From contig CM036755.1 of NCBI GenBank assembly GCA_020796225.1, positions 38,822,806-38,886,805 on the forward strand: a stretch of DNA of 64,000 nucleotides. The letters run 5' to 3'. This document shows, in pieces, positions 34,001 through 46,700 of this stretch. A model generated the notes under the pieces. It searched no databases, was not told where the DNA came from, and saw only the letters and a program-made list of their open reading frames with translations. The translations under genes and the position numbers were made by a program. The stretch comes from Arion vulgaris. Its lineage: Eukaryota > Mollusca > Gastropoda > Stylommatophora > Arionidae. The first letter of the stretch is position 1, and each line of letters opens with the position of its first letter.

Positions 34001-37000
34001 GCTTTCACATACCTTGGAAGTGTTATTAGCAATGAAGGAGGCGCTGGATCTGACATTAAAAACAGACTGAGTAAGGCACGAAGTGCATTCATAACCCTTC
34101 AGACCGCCTGGAAATCTGCTCAATACAGCATCAGAACCAAGACTAGTATCTACAACAGATGTGTGCTGTCAACATTGCTGTACGGATCGGAATGCTGGAG
34201 AATGACAGAACAGGATATGTCCAGACTCTCCGCCTTTCATACAACTTGTCTGCGAAAAATCTTACCCGTGTACTGGCCGACTACTATCTCGAATCAAGAA
34301 TTGCTTGCACGATGCCAACAAGAGAATATGGGCACTATCATCCGAAGACGACGCTGGAGATGGATTGGACATGTGATGCGCATGGAGACTGCCTCCGACA
34401 CGAAAACTGCACTGAGGTGGACTCCAGAGGGTAGGCGAAAGCGTGGAAGACCCAAGACAACCTGGAGGAGAACGATAGAGCAAGAGCTGAAGGAAATGAA
34501 TCATAGCTAGAACACAATACAGAGGAAGGCCATGAACAGGGAAGAATGGTGTACGTTTGTTGCTGCCCTAAACGCCAAGGGCGTAACACGCTAAAGAGAG
34601 AGAGAGACAGTAAACTGGCTTTGCGTTATCTTAACAAATATAGCGAGCCACTATATCGGCACAGAACAGTTAAAGGGTTAACTATACCTTAGAGTGGCGG
34701 CTCATCATTAAGGGCCAGTGGGGTCGGGCCCCACCAAAAATAATGTATAACGCGTATTTATTATTTTATAAATTAAAATATAGCAAACCAAAAACCATGA
34801 TATATCCGGAAACAAATGTTTGGCCCCACCAACAAAAATGATCACGAGCCGTCACTGATATCTTATATATATATTTGTATATACTTTACTTTACTTTACT
34901 TTACATTATATATTCTCTTATGTATTATATATATATACTTACTTTACATTATATATTATCTTATGTATTATATATATATACTTACTTTACATTATATATT
35001 CTCTTATGTATTATATATATATACTTACTTTACATTATATATTATCTTATGTATTATATATATATACTTTACATTATATATTATCTTATGTATTATCTTA
35101 TGTATTATATATATATACTTTACATTATATATTATCTTATGTATTATCTTATGTATTATATATATATACTTTACATTATATATTATCTTATGTATTATAT
35201 ATATATACTTTACATTATATATTATCTTATGTATTATCTTATGTATTATATATATATACTTTACATTATATATTATCTTATGTATTATCTTATGTATTAT
35301 ATATATATACTTTACATTATATATTATCTTATGTATTATATATATATACTTTACATTATATATTATCTTATGTATTATATATATATACTTTACATTATAT
35401 ATTATCTTATGTATTATATATATATATATACCTCTGATCAATAACTCGATGTCTTCCTGTTTCTCCAAATAGTTTGCATTGATGGTAGGATAATCGAAGG
35501 GGTCTGTAGTCTTGAGCGTGATAGAGCCTCTGCTTTCCGGTCGCAACAAAGATGGAAGGCAAGTGAAACCGTACTTGCTTGCAGACCTTGCAGACAAATC
35601 ACGTTGTAGCTGCGTGGTGACATAATTTTAAACGTTATTGTAATAATTAAATATTTTCAGAAAAATACCTTTTAAGTACCTTTTTATGTGTGGTGTGAAT
35701 ATATATATATATTTATATATATATATTTATATATATTTATATATATATATTTATGTATAGTATATGTATATTCTCTGCTCAGATATAAAGATGTCTGCAA
35801 AACCTCAATGAGAAACTTTTCTATAGATCCCAGCACATGGGAAAAACTAGCTGATGACAGAGTTGTGTAGAAAGCCAAATTGCGAAAGGGCAGTCTTTTG
35901 AGAAGAGACTTATGTATGAGCTGAACGACAGAGAGAAAAGCGAAAACTCAGAAGTTGTCACAGTAAAACACTTGCCAATTGGCCGTCTGTAGAGATGAAA
36001 AAGGTAATATATTTGTATATTAATGTGATTCATACTACAAACAATATCTCAATGTGACAAAAACATAAATAATGACATCAGATAAAATAAACATGACAAA
36101 TGATATTTTTATCAATGTAATATCAATGAAAGTAGAAAATGTGATCAGTTTTGAATATCTTGGTTCACTACTAACAACAGATGGAAATGGGATTAAGGAA
36201 ATTAAAAGAACAAACATGGCCTTAAAATTGAACAACTTTAAACAGAATGGAACTGATAAGAAAACATAGATCAAAATATTAAGAGCATGCATATTACCAG
36301 TGGCAACGTATAGGTGTCAAGCATGGACACTTAACAATGCAGTGGAAAAACATATATGTGATTTTGAATATAAGTGTTACAGAAGAGTCCTTTGCATATT
36401 ATGAACAGATATGAGAACAAATAGATCTATCCAGAAAGAACTTAAAATCAAAGAAAACATGATGATGCCACAAATGAAAATGAGAAAATAGAAGTATTTT
36501 GGACATATAAAAAGATGCGACGGGTTTAAGAAGACCATTATGAAATGAGGCATCCGGGCAAAGAGGAGAAAATGTAGATCAGGGAGATGGTGGATTCCGG
36601 ATGTAAGTGATGATTTCAGCATGACGGCTGAGGCGGGACATTTGACCTGTGAGAGAGAGAGCTATTCCAGGACAAGTTATTTGATGCAATTGTTATGTTG
36701 CACATAGCAAGGAAGATCTGGGGCGCCTTTATACTTTCTATCTATTCCGTTATGTTGCACATAGCAAGGAAGATCTGGGACGCCTTTATACTTTCTATCT
36801 ATCCTGAACTGAATACACAATTGTACTACCCTAACACTAGCGAGTGAGAACGCTCTCTGCGTTCAATGATACATCAGTCAAAGTATGGTTCACTGTGCTC
36901 ATCTCCCACCACCAGATTGTTTAGTAGTTACATAAGTTCTTTTCTGTCTTCTTTCCTCCAATCCTGTTTGCCTCACAGCGTCAGGTCAAGAAGAGATTTC

Positions 37001-37694
37001 TTAAACGGGTCCTTGTGTGCGCTTCATAAATGGTGTCTTTCGTCGCCTCTGTTATCTCTGAAGTCCATCTTTTGCGTGGCCGGCCTTTTGCTTTGTATCC
37101 ATTGTATCGGAGCAGCATTGCTCTTTGAGGTGCACTATCTGTTGGTAATCTGCTTATGTGGGCGAACCATTTAATTAGTTGTTTCTTGATTAAGTCTAGT
37201 ACTGATGTTGTACCACCTTTTTTCCTGATGTCTTCATTTCTCAACCGGTCTGTTCTTGTTACTCCCAGCATTCTGCGTAGACACTTCCTCTCTGTCGTGA
37301 CTAGTTTTCTTCTATAATTTGATGCCAGTGTCCAGGTTTGGCACGGTAATAACCAGGTTTGTAATATAATTAAATAACATTTATCCATGCTTTTTCAGAC
37401 CTTAGTGTATAAAGTCACTTCACTTTACGTTTCGTGTGCAAGAGGTAGGATGGTCAGTTCCTTCCTCACGTGTGGAACGTCGAGTAAGGAATTGAACCCC
37501 CAACGCTCTTGTGTGACAGGCGAATGCCTATGCATTACTCTAATCTGTCCTGAGTTAGTTTTTACCATCTTCTAAATTGTATCGGGGACACTTACGGTGC
37601 TACAGAGTTCTTACACTGCCGCAGAGATTTTTCTGTATAAGAAAGAGATCGCAGCACATATAGTTACTCACATAAGTACAATGATGATGGTTAT

Positions 37695-37728
<34 letters not shown>

Positions 37729-40700
37729 GCCCACCACGTCTATGACATCTTGCACATACCATCTCCATGGTCTTCCTCTCCCCCTAGTCCAATATAAAAA
37801 CACACAGAACGATCTTGTCTAGAGATTCGTGTCGTTTTTTATTTCCAAAATATTTTTATGTTCCTCATTTTTCTTTTCTTTATCAACCATTTCTTTTCAG
37901 TTTTAAGCTGGTGTACGCTCGTGTTTTGTCGTGGCTTTCAATGGAAGCAAAGAATAGTAACACTGCGACCTACAAGGCATGTCGTAAGAGGCTGCTGAGG
38001 AGGGGTCTAGGAAGCTACCTAGTAAATAACAAGCCTCGCAGAAATCGGATGTGCTGGCCTACTTACAGGCGTATAACTGGTACAACGTATAATCGCTCTT
38101 AGGCTCAGATCACATACAAATCACACAGAGTGGTTTAACAAGTGGTCGATAGGGAGCGTTTGAAGAAGAAGAAATATCAAATGTGTGCCTTTATATCAAT
38201 TCTCTAACATGGAATATGTCATTCTTTTAATGTGGAAATGAAATACTTCCTCTGTGTATCTATGGGCGTACATACGTTAAGACAACAGAGGTCAAGTGCC
38301 ACGTCCCTGAAAAATAGCTTTTTGTTAAAACAGTTTTACACGAATCTGGTCTTATCTATTTCCACATAGTAAATTACCAACTACATTAAAAATGCATTTT
38401 CCCCCATTCTAGAGAAATGTATGCCGACGCCCATGAATGTATCCAATGTATTCAAACGGTTTAATTAACATTAGGTAAAGCACAAATGAAGTCATGCATA
38501 GTTGCAATAAATACTTACTTCTTCTGTGTAACCAAACGAATTCATTAGTAATGGATTAGATGCTATTGAGCAGAGATGTATCTGCAAGTCTGGCCAACCT
38601 TTCTGTTTAGTCTCGGTTGTAGTGCTTGCGAATAGTACCGTTTCCACAAAGTATGCGGAACTAATCGGACCTAGAGTAAGATAAACGAATACATTGGATT
38701 ATTTATTTACAATAAGAAAATAAACATAGGGTAGGGGAAGGGGGAATCTGGAGTAGATGTTAGGAGCTCGTCTCTCGTGCCAAAGTTACCAGGTTCGCTT
38801 CTTCGTAGAGCCATCTGGATATTTTTCCAGAGATCCTGATCTCAGTGTAGGTGAGATCGAGTTCCTAGTCCTATCGGAGAAGAACGATAAAATGTATGTT
38901 CTGTGTTCAATTTGAGCACGCAAAAGAACCATTGGCAGTTAAAAATCGAGAAGAGCAGGCTGGAAAGCCGCTGCCGGAAAATTCATTAGAAAAGATTAAA
39001 AATAAAATTCCTACAAAAATATCTTCACCATCTTTTTAAAAATAAAAGTACACCAGATGCCCTCATCAGTGCTTCGGAGCTCGTACACTGCAGCTGAAAT
39101 CTTCCTGTGTAAGAAAGAGATTCGAACACACGTGGTTACTCACCGAAGTGCAATGATGATGATCCTATCAATCAATCAATCAATCAATCAATCAATGACA
39201 TTCGCTAGAGAAGAAAACGATACCAATATCTCCATCGACAAACATCCATGAAAATAAGCCAAAACTTTACAAATCTAGGAATCATTTTCTCAACAAATGG
39301 AAGAATAACTAACGAAATCCAACATAAATACAACAAAGAAAATCAAATAATAGCACAAATGGGGCAAATTTTGAAATGCAAGCGTGTCACCATGAACACT
39401 AAATGAGCAGTTCTCAACACAATCTTTATCCCAACATTATACCATCAGTGCCAAACCTGGACGTTGACAACAAATGATAGAAGAAAACTAGTCACAACAG
39501 AGATGAAGTTGTCTACGTAGAATGCTGGGGTTAACAAGTGGAGACCGGTTTAGAAATGTTAAGTACTCAAATTTAACACAGGACCTACGTTTTATCGCCC
39601 GTCTCCGTAGGACTTGGAACTCGATGATCTCTGAATCTCTGGAAAATATCAGATGGCTCCACGATGGTGCGAACCGGTTACCTTTGACACAAGAGGTGAG
39701 CACATAACCTCTACGCTACAGAGACCCCCATCCATTACTTACTTTACCATCTCCATCATCTCCACCATAACAACAACTACTACAACATCCACAGATACAC
39801 CTAACAATAGAGACAACATCCTCACCTGTGCCAAAGATCATGTACTGCAGTTTTGTCCAAATAGATTCCAGACTTTCTAATGTTGGTGTCAATGGTTCTT
39901 TGATTGTAACAGACATATCAAACATCAGATGATCCTGCAGGTTCTGTCCAACAGGTAGATCAGCAACAACAGGTATCTGGCAACAAGACAAACGCATTTT
40001 TTCAATATAGTAATGAGATAACACCCAAACGACTCTTTTATGGTGAGCTGCATAGCGGTAAACGCTCACATGGTGGTCAGAAAAAGCGATTCAAAGACAC
40101 ACTCAAGAACTCGATGAAATCCTTTGGCATAGATGTCAACAACTGGGAGAATGTTGCTCAAGACAGATCAGCCTGGCGCACACTTCTTCGACACGGTTCT
40201 TCGACCTGCAAGGCTGGTAAAACAGCACGGATGGAACAAAAACGTCAAAATAGAAAGGTAGTGAAACGCCCCACAAGTGCAAGTATACCTTGCCCACACT
40301 CCCTAACATTGGCAACATGAAAAAATCGAATATTTATCCTCGACGCGACATGCCTATTTCAGTGGCCGTAATTTTGTATTAATCTTTCATTTAAATTCAT
40401 AAAAGTTATGTTACCTAATGCAAAACATATGATAATTTAATAAATAATTGTAAAAAATTCTTTATATATTTTTTAAAATGTCTAATCTCGTTGTTTGAAG
40501 CGCGCTTATTTTCCTGTCTATTTTGTATATCATATATCATTGTTTACTATATTTTTGTTCAATAATATATTTTACTTGCTATGGTTAGAAATTATATACC
40601 TATTTAATGTTTATGTATCATCATAGATCTCTTCTCTGTTCATGATATATCTATTTGTTCTCTTCTCTGTCCATGACAGATCTTTTTGTTCTCTTCTCTG

Positions 40701-43700
40701 TCCATGACAGATCCATTTGTTCTCTTCTCTGTCCATGATAGATCTATTTGTTCTCTTCTCTGTCCATGATAGATCTATTTGTTCTCTTCTCTGTCCATGA
40801 TAGATCTATTTGTTCTCTTCTCTGTTCATGATAGATCTATTTGTTCTCTTCTCTGTCCATCATAGATCTATTTGTTCTCTTCTCTGTTCATGATAGATCT
40901 ATTTGTTCTCTTCTCTGTCCATGACAGATCTTTTTGTTCTCTTCTCTGTCCATGACAGATCCATTTGTTCTCTTCTCTGTCCATGATAGATCTATTTGTT
41001 AGTTCTATATTTGTTAGTTCTTTATGGGCTGCTTACTAGACCAATTCTGCATTATTTCTCTTGAATGTCATATTTATTGAGTTTTTTCTTTAAAATATGA
41101 AAATATGTATGTTTTATACATATTATGATTACTGCCTTTCTTATTGTCCAAACATGTTCAATTTCAGATATGTCCTGGGTAAATGAATATTCTAAAAGAC
41201 TTAAATACAAGATTGCATTATATTTGTCATACTTTTTTTTTTCCTTCTTTGTGACTGTAAAATTATTTGTCATTTGTAGAATAATCTATTTTTAGAACTT
41301 TCATAAGTAGGTCACGGATATCATAAATTAAATCACACATATGTTAAAACCCCATATCCAGATAGCCCATCCAATTAGCTTTCCAACTATATATAACATA
41401 CCTATTTTCAATGCAAAGTATTTTTATGTTTGCTAAATATAGAGCAAGACATCACAAACATCAAAAAAACCTGAAAAACCTGCCAATGGTTAAGAGTTAA
41501 CTCGCTAATTAACTCGCTTCTAAAGCTAGTGGTCCGGTTCTTTTTTTATTATTTTATTGATCTTAAAGACATATGACATTTCTCTTTATATATATACATG
41601 TTTCTATGAGTTTGTCATGGGATGAGTTACAACATTTTATGGAAATACATTATGGAAGTGTAAGATGATTTTCTTTCATTCTTATTACTTGATGTTGTTT
41701 TCTTTAGTATTCTTGGTTTTAGTGGTGTTACAAATCCTCTCATTCTCTCTTCTTATTCATTCAATGTGTTTGTGTGTCAGTTGCTCGTTGTGTTATGTGT
41801 GCTGCTTTCTGGTCGTATATATGTTTGAAAATGTCTGCGTTGTATCGTTGTTGTTCGTGTTTTGCTTTGTTTCTGCATAGCCAGATGAGGTATCTGAATT
41901 CTGCTAGCAGTGTGAGATTTGTTTTGTGTGTATTTTGTTTGTGTGGGGATTGTGTTTAGCATTATTGCTTTGTACATGTTTACTTTGTCTGTTGAATTGC
42001 CGTTTATTGTTTGTTGTAATGATTTTAGTGCTAGTGATATGTGCATGGAAAAATGTGTTCTTCTGTTTTGTATGTTGTCAAATATTCAGTATATATATAT
42101 ATATGGAACTGCAGTAACTATTTGATTCAACACGTAATCAGTACTTGGTTTTACAAATTAAAACAATGACAAAATTATGTTTTGTCTGCAGAGTGTGCAT
42201 TTGGTTTGTTGTGATTTGTGTGTTCTTCTATATGCTACTGGTGTTATGTTGAAGAGTAGTCTGTACGTTACTTCTTTTGCTTTGGTTGATGTGTGCGTTC
42301 TGTGTAAGTTTCTAAAGATGCTTGAGTAGTCTGTTATAAAGTGGGTGTGACCACGTTTAATTCTATTGTGTAGCGGAGGTTCCTGTCTTGTGACTAGGTG
42401 TCTGTAGATTGTTTTTGTGGGATTTTATATTATTTTCTCGTTTCCTTGTATGCTTTGTATGCACTGTGTTGTAAAAGTCGGGTAGTGTTCCGAAGTGGTG
42501 AGGTGTTATGTTGCTTACTGTGTGTAGTGAGGATAGTCTGAGTCCTATGTAGTAGTGAGCTAGTGGGTATTCATTTGGTTTTTTAATTACTTCTCCTACG
42601 TATTTTTTCTTTGTGCCTGTATTCTGGTTTTATGTCTTGTAGGGATATTCATTCCTGTTTTGTGTTGTATTAATGTTTTTGTTTTGATAGCGTGTATTGT
42701 ATTTTGAAAAATGAATTTCCTGATATTTTTGTTTATTTCTGTGAGCACTTGTGGTGGTGGATGGAAAACGTTTAATGTGTATAATAGTCTAGGAGTGATG
42801 TAGGTGTTAACTACTGTGCTTCTACCGAAGATGGTAATGGTTTTGTATATGTAGAGTTGTAAGCGGTCCTTGATCTCTGTGGTGATGTTGAGCAGTATTT
42901 CTTTGTTTGCCTTTAAGGGTGAGTTGAGGTAGTGAATACCGTATAGTTTTATTTTCTTTACTTGTGTTAAATTAAAAGGAAAGTCTGTTTTGTTTTTCCA
43001 TTTTCCTATGCCCATTATTTGTGATTTTTATATGTTTACTTTTGATCCACTTTCTGTGCTGTATTTTTGAAAGGTTTGCAGAATTTTTTGTATGTATGAG
43101 TTTTTGGATGGGAAAAATATTGTATCGTCTGCGTATGCTATTAGTTTTTTGTCTCCTAGGCCAGGGAGAAAGGTTCCTTTGATGTCCGGGTCTCCTCATA
43201 TTTCTTCTAGGACAGGTTCTAGCACTAGTACGTACAACAGGGGAGAGAGGGCATCCCTGTCTTACCGCTCTCTTTATCGGTATCGGTTCTGTTAACATGT
43301 GGTTTATGAGTAATGTGCTTTCTGGTTCTTTGTAAATTAATTCTATCCAGTTCGCGTAACCGGAACCGATGTTGTTTCGTTGAATCGTTTTGTGGAGAAA
43401 TCGTGGACACTCTATCGAAGGCTTTCTCCTGGTCTAGGGATAGTATTTCTGATTGTGTGTCTTTTTCATGTGTGTATTAGATTATATCTCGTATTAAGTA
43501 TGTGTGTTTGATGATGCTTCTGTTCTGTATGCTGCATTGTTGGTCCGCCTGAACTAGGGTGTGCATAAAGGGAGCAAGTTTCAGCGTTAGCGCCTTGGTT
43601 AGTATTTTGTAGTCTGTGTTGAGTAGAGATATTGGTCTGTGGTTTTTCATTTGTGTCTTGTCAGCAGCGCCTTATGGTATGAGTGTGATGTATGAGGTAC

Positions 43701-46700
43701 CTGCTTGAGTGCAGCGTTCTTATCCTGCTCGTATGAGGAGCGAATGTTGAAGAAGTCAAATCAAGTTTAGCGACGGAAAAAATTTAACGATGTGGACTCG
43801 AATGAGTGACCCGGGTTCATTACATAGAGCTGAATTTTTCTGACCTAACTGATCTCAGGTGGGAAGAGCCAACTATAAACGCTGGGCCTTCGGCTCATGT
43901 AAGAATTATGGGAAATCAGACCCCAACTACACCACGTGACCTCGTATTCCAGTATTGGTGTATATAGACGAATTCATTTTAAAATCAGCACAAAATGCTA
44001 ACTCAAAGTCATATTATGCAACAAGTTAAGTTTAACAATAAAGAATATCAATATTATAAATATTTTTCACCAATAAATAACCATAGATTCACAGAATTTA
44101 GTGATATTGCAAAAAAGCGTGCATTGTTCTATCAAACATCTGTAATTTCCAGATCCCTTTTATCTAGGTCAGGAATACCGGCCAGTTGTCTGGCCTGTGC
44201 TAGAGCCTGGCTGTGGTGGGAACACCATTTAGAAGTAAAGGCGGTCGATGCATGTTGACCACATCCCCATCGTGTGCAGACGGTGAATGAAAAATATGGG
44301 CCTAACACTTATTACCCTATCTATCGTAGGGGTATAATGAAATGTTTTTAAGGTCGAATTACTTCCCTTGATGTTAGTAAAATTGTTCCCCCTTCTGAAG
44401 AAAATTACCTCCCTTTTTTTATTTACGTCGCTTTGGTGTTAAATTCAATATCAGTTACCACCCTTCTTGAGTTACGGGCCCTTTTGGGTACGTTAAAATT
44501 AAATTATCTCCCCTTCTTGACGTATACGTCTTCTCTTACGTCCGATTAAATTACTCTAGTTCTCTCTTATCTTAAATGTCTTCCTTCTTCTTCTTCTTAA
44601 GATTGACTTCATTGCACCGGGTTATACCTCATATGACTCGGTCCCTCTCCGCATAAATGGCACGCCACATGCCGAGAGTACTGCACAAAGCACGAACTCG
44701 GTAATTGTAAATGTAATAACATGAAAAGCTAAATGTCTGATTGTTTTTCTCGCTAGCCCACTGTGAGTTCTGGCGTAGTCAAGACATGAAATATGGCGCC
44801 TGAAACTGATGTCACCATGAACACAAAACGAGCATTGTTCAACATAATCTTTCTCCCAACATTATACTATCAGTGCCAAACCTGGACGCTGAGATCAAAT
44901 GATAGAAAAAAAACTAGTCACAACAGAGATGAAGTGTCTAGGCAGAATGCTGAAAGTAACAAGAAGAGACCGGTTTAGAAATAAAAACATCGGAAAAAAA
45001 ATGGGTCCAACATCAGTACTGAACTTCATCTAGAAGCAACAAATTAAATTATTCGGCCACATAAGTAGATTACCAACAGAGAATGCACTCAAAAGCCATG
45101 TTGCTCCGATACAATGGGTACAAAGCAAAAGGCCGACCACGCAAAATATGAAGCTCATAGATAACGGAGACTACGAAAGACACTATTTATGAAGCGCACC
45201 CAAGGCTCGTTCTAGAAATCTCTTCTTATCTTGACGTTGTGAGATAAAACTGAGAAAAGAAAAGCGATTATTTTTGCGTGAATTCTTCCTTTTCTTATCC
45301 CAAGTGTCCATTGCCATTCAGGGAGTCTTACTTTGACTTCCGAGGTACCTGTAATTTAGATCCCAAAATAAAGGATCAGGGTTTTCCATAATCCTACCGC
45401 GAACATTGTGACACGAAAAACTCACTATATCTTTTGTTCTTATTTGAATAAGTCTTACAACGGAGGTAGCTATTCATACAACATTTATTTGACAATGGAA
45501 AGAAATTATGTTTCTTTAAAAAACAAAATGACAACGTTTGATGTAATAACAAAATGGCTGGGACAAGCGAAAAAAGGTTCAGTGGGTGCCATTGTACCAG
45601 TACTCACACGGTTGAGTAACCCCTGGATCTCTGCCTATGTCGCTTAGTTAACATTTATAATAATCATCATCAAATAGCTTGTTCTTAGCAGAACTTTTCC
45701 ACCCCAACAGTCCTTCGGAATTTCTTTCACTCATAGACTAGATGTCCCGTCTATGCAGCCGTTATGCTCAAACCATCAGTTACATCCTGAATCAATCTTC
45801 TTCGTGGGCTTTCTCCTCTTCTCTTTGCCGGGATGTTTCCTTAAATAAAGGTCTTTTCCAACCCTTCGCGTCTCTTGATATGCCAAAATGACTACAATTT
45901 TCTCATTCTTATTTGTAGCATCAGCCAATTTTCTTTGATTTTGAGTTCTTTCTGGATAGATCTATTTTTCTCTTCTCTGTCTATGATATACGGAGGACTC
46001 TTCTGTAACACTTATATTCAAAATATCTTCCACTGTCTTGTTAATTGTCCATGCTTTCCACCTATACGTTGCCACTGCCTTGTTAATTGTCCATGCTTTC
46101 CACCCATACGTTACCATTGCCTTGTTAAATGTCCATGCTTCACACCCATACGTTGTCATCGTCTTGTTAAATGTCCATGCTTCACACCCATACGTTACCA
46201 CTGCCTTGTTAAATGTCCATGCTTCACACCCATACGTTGCCATGCCTTGTTAAATGTCCATGCTTCACACCCATACGTTGCCATTGCCTTGTTAAGTGTT
46301 TATGCTTCATAATACAGATAGTGTTTACTGAACAGATAAAAAAACCTGCTTGTCATAAACTCTTATCCAATGCTTGGTATCAAATTCTACCAGACTGGTG
46401 TTGTTGTCTGGCAACTAAGCTAGCATCGACCATACACCAACGAGCAGAGTAAGGTGTGTGTTGTCAAACCACTTACGCCGTGCAGAGAAATGGAAAGCTG
46501 AAGTTTCACTTACTAGATTACGAGTGTTGAAAAGGTTGTAGTGAATTCATGCTTCTGTAATTCTTCCTTTCCTTCGCATGAATTATTCTATATACACTCA
46601 ACGTCATACGCAGAAAACATCATGTGGAATGTGACAGAAGATAGCGAACAAGAACAATACCATCCTTTTATAATCGGAGGAAAAGAAATACCTGAGCTAA

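Noticed and set aside
34816..35597. Frames of 190-218 codons on both strands
   Set aside because: AT-rich tandem repeats. On the minus strand only the part 35432-35609 is a GMC exon, and the remainder is intron read-through.
45408..45647. Small host gene of about 80 codons
   Set aside because: No recognisable motif, no splice or promoter context, and surrounded by LINE and SINE scraps.
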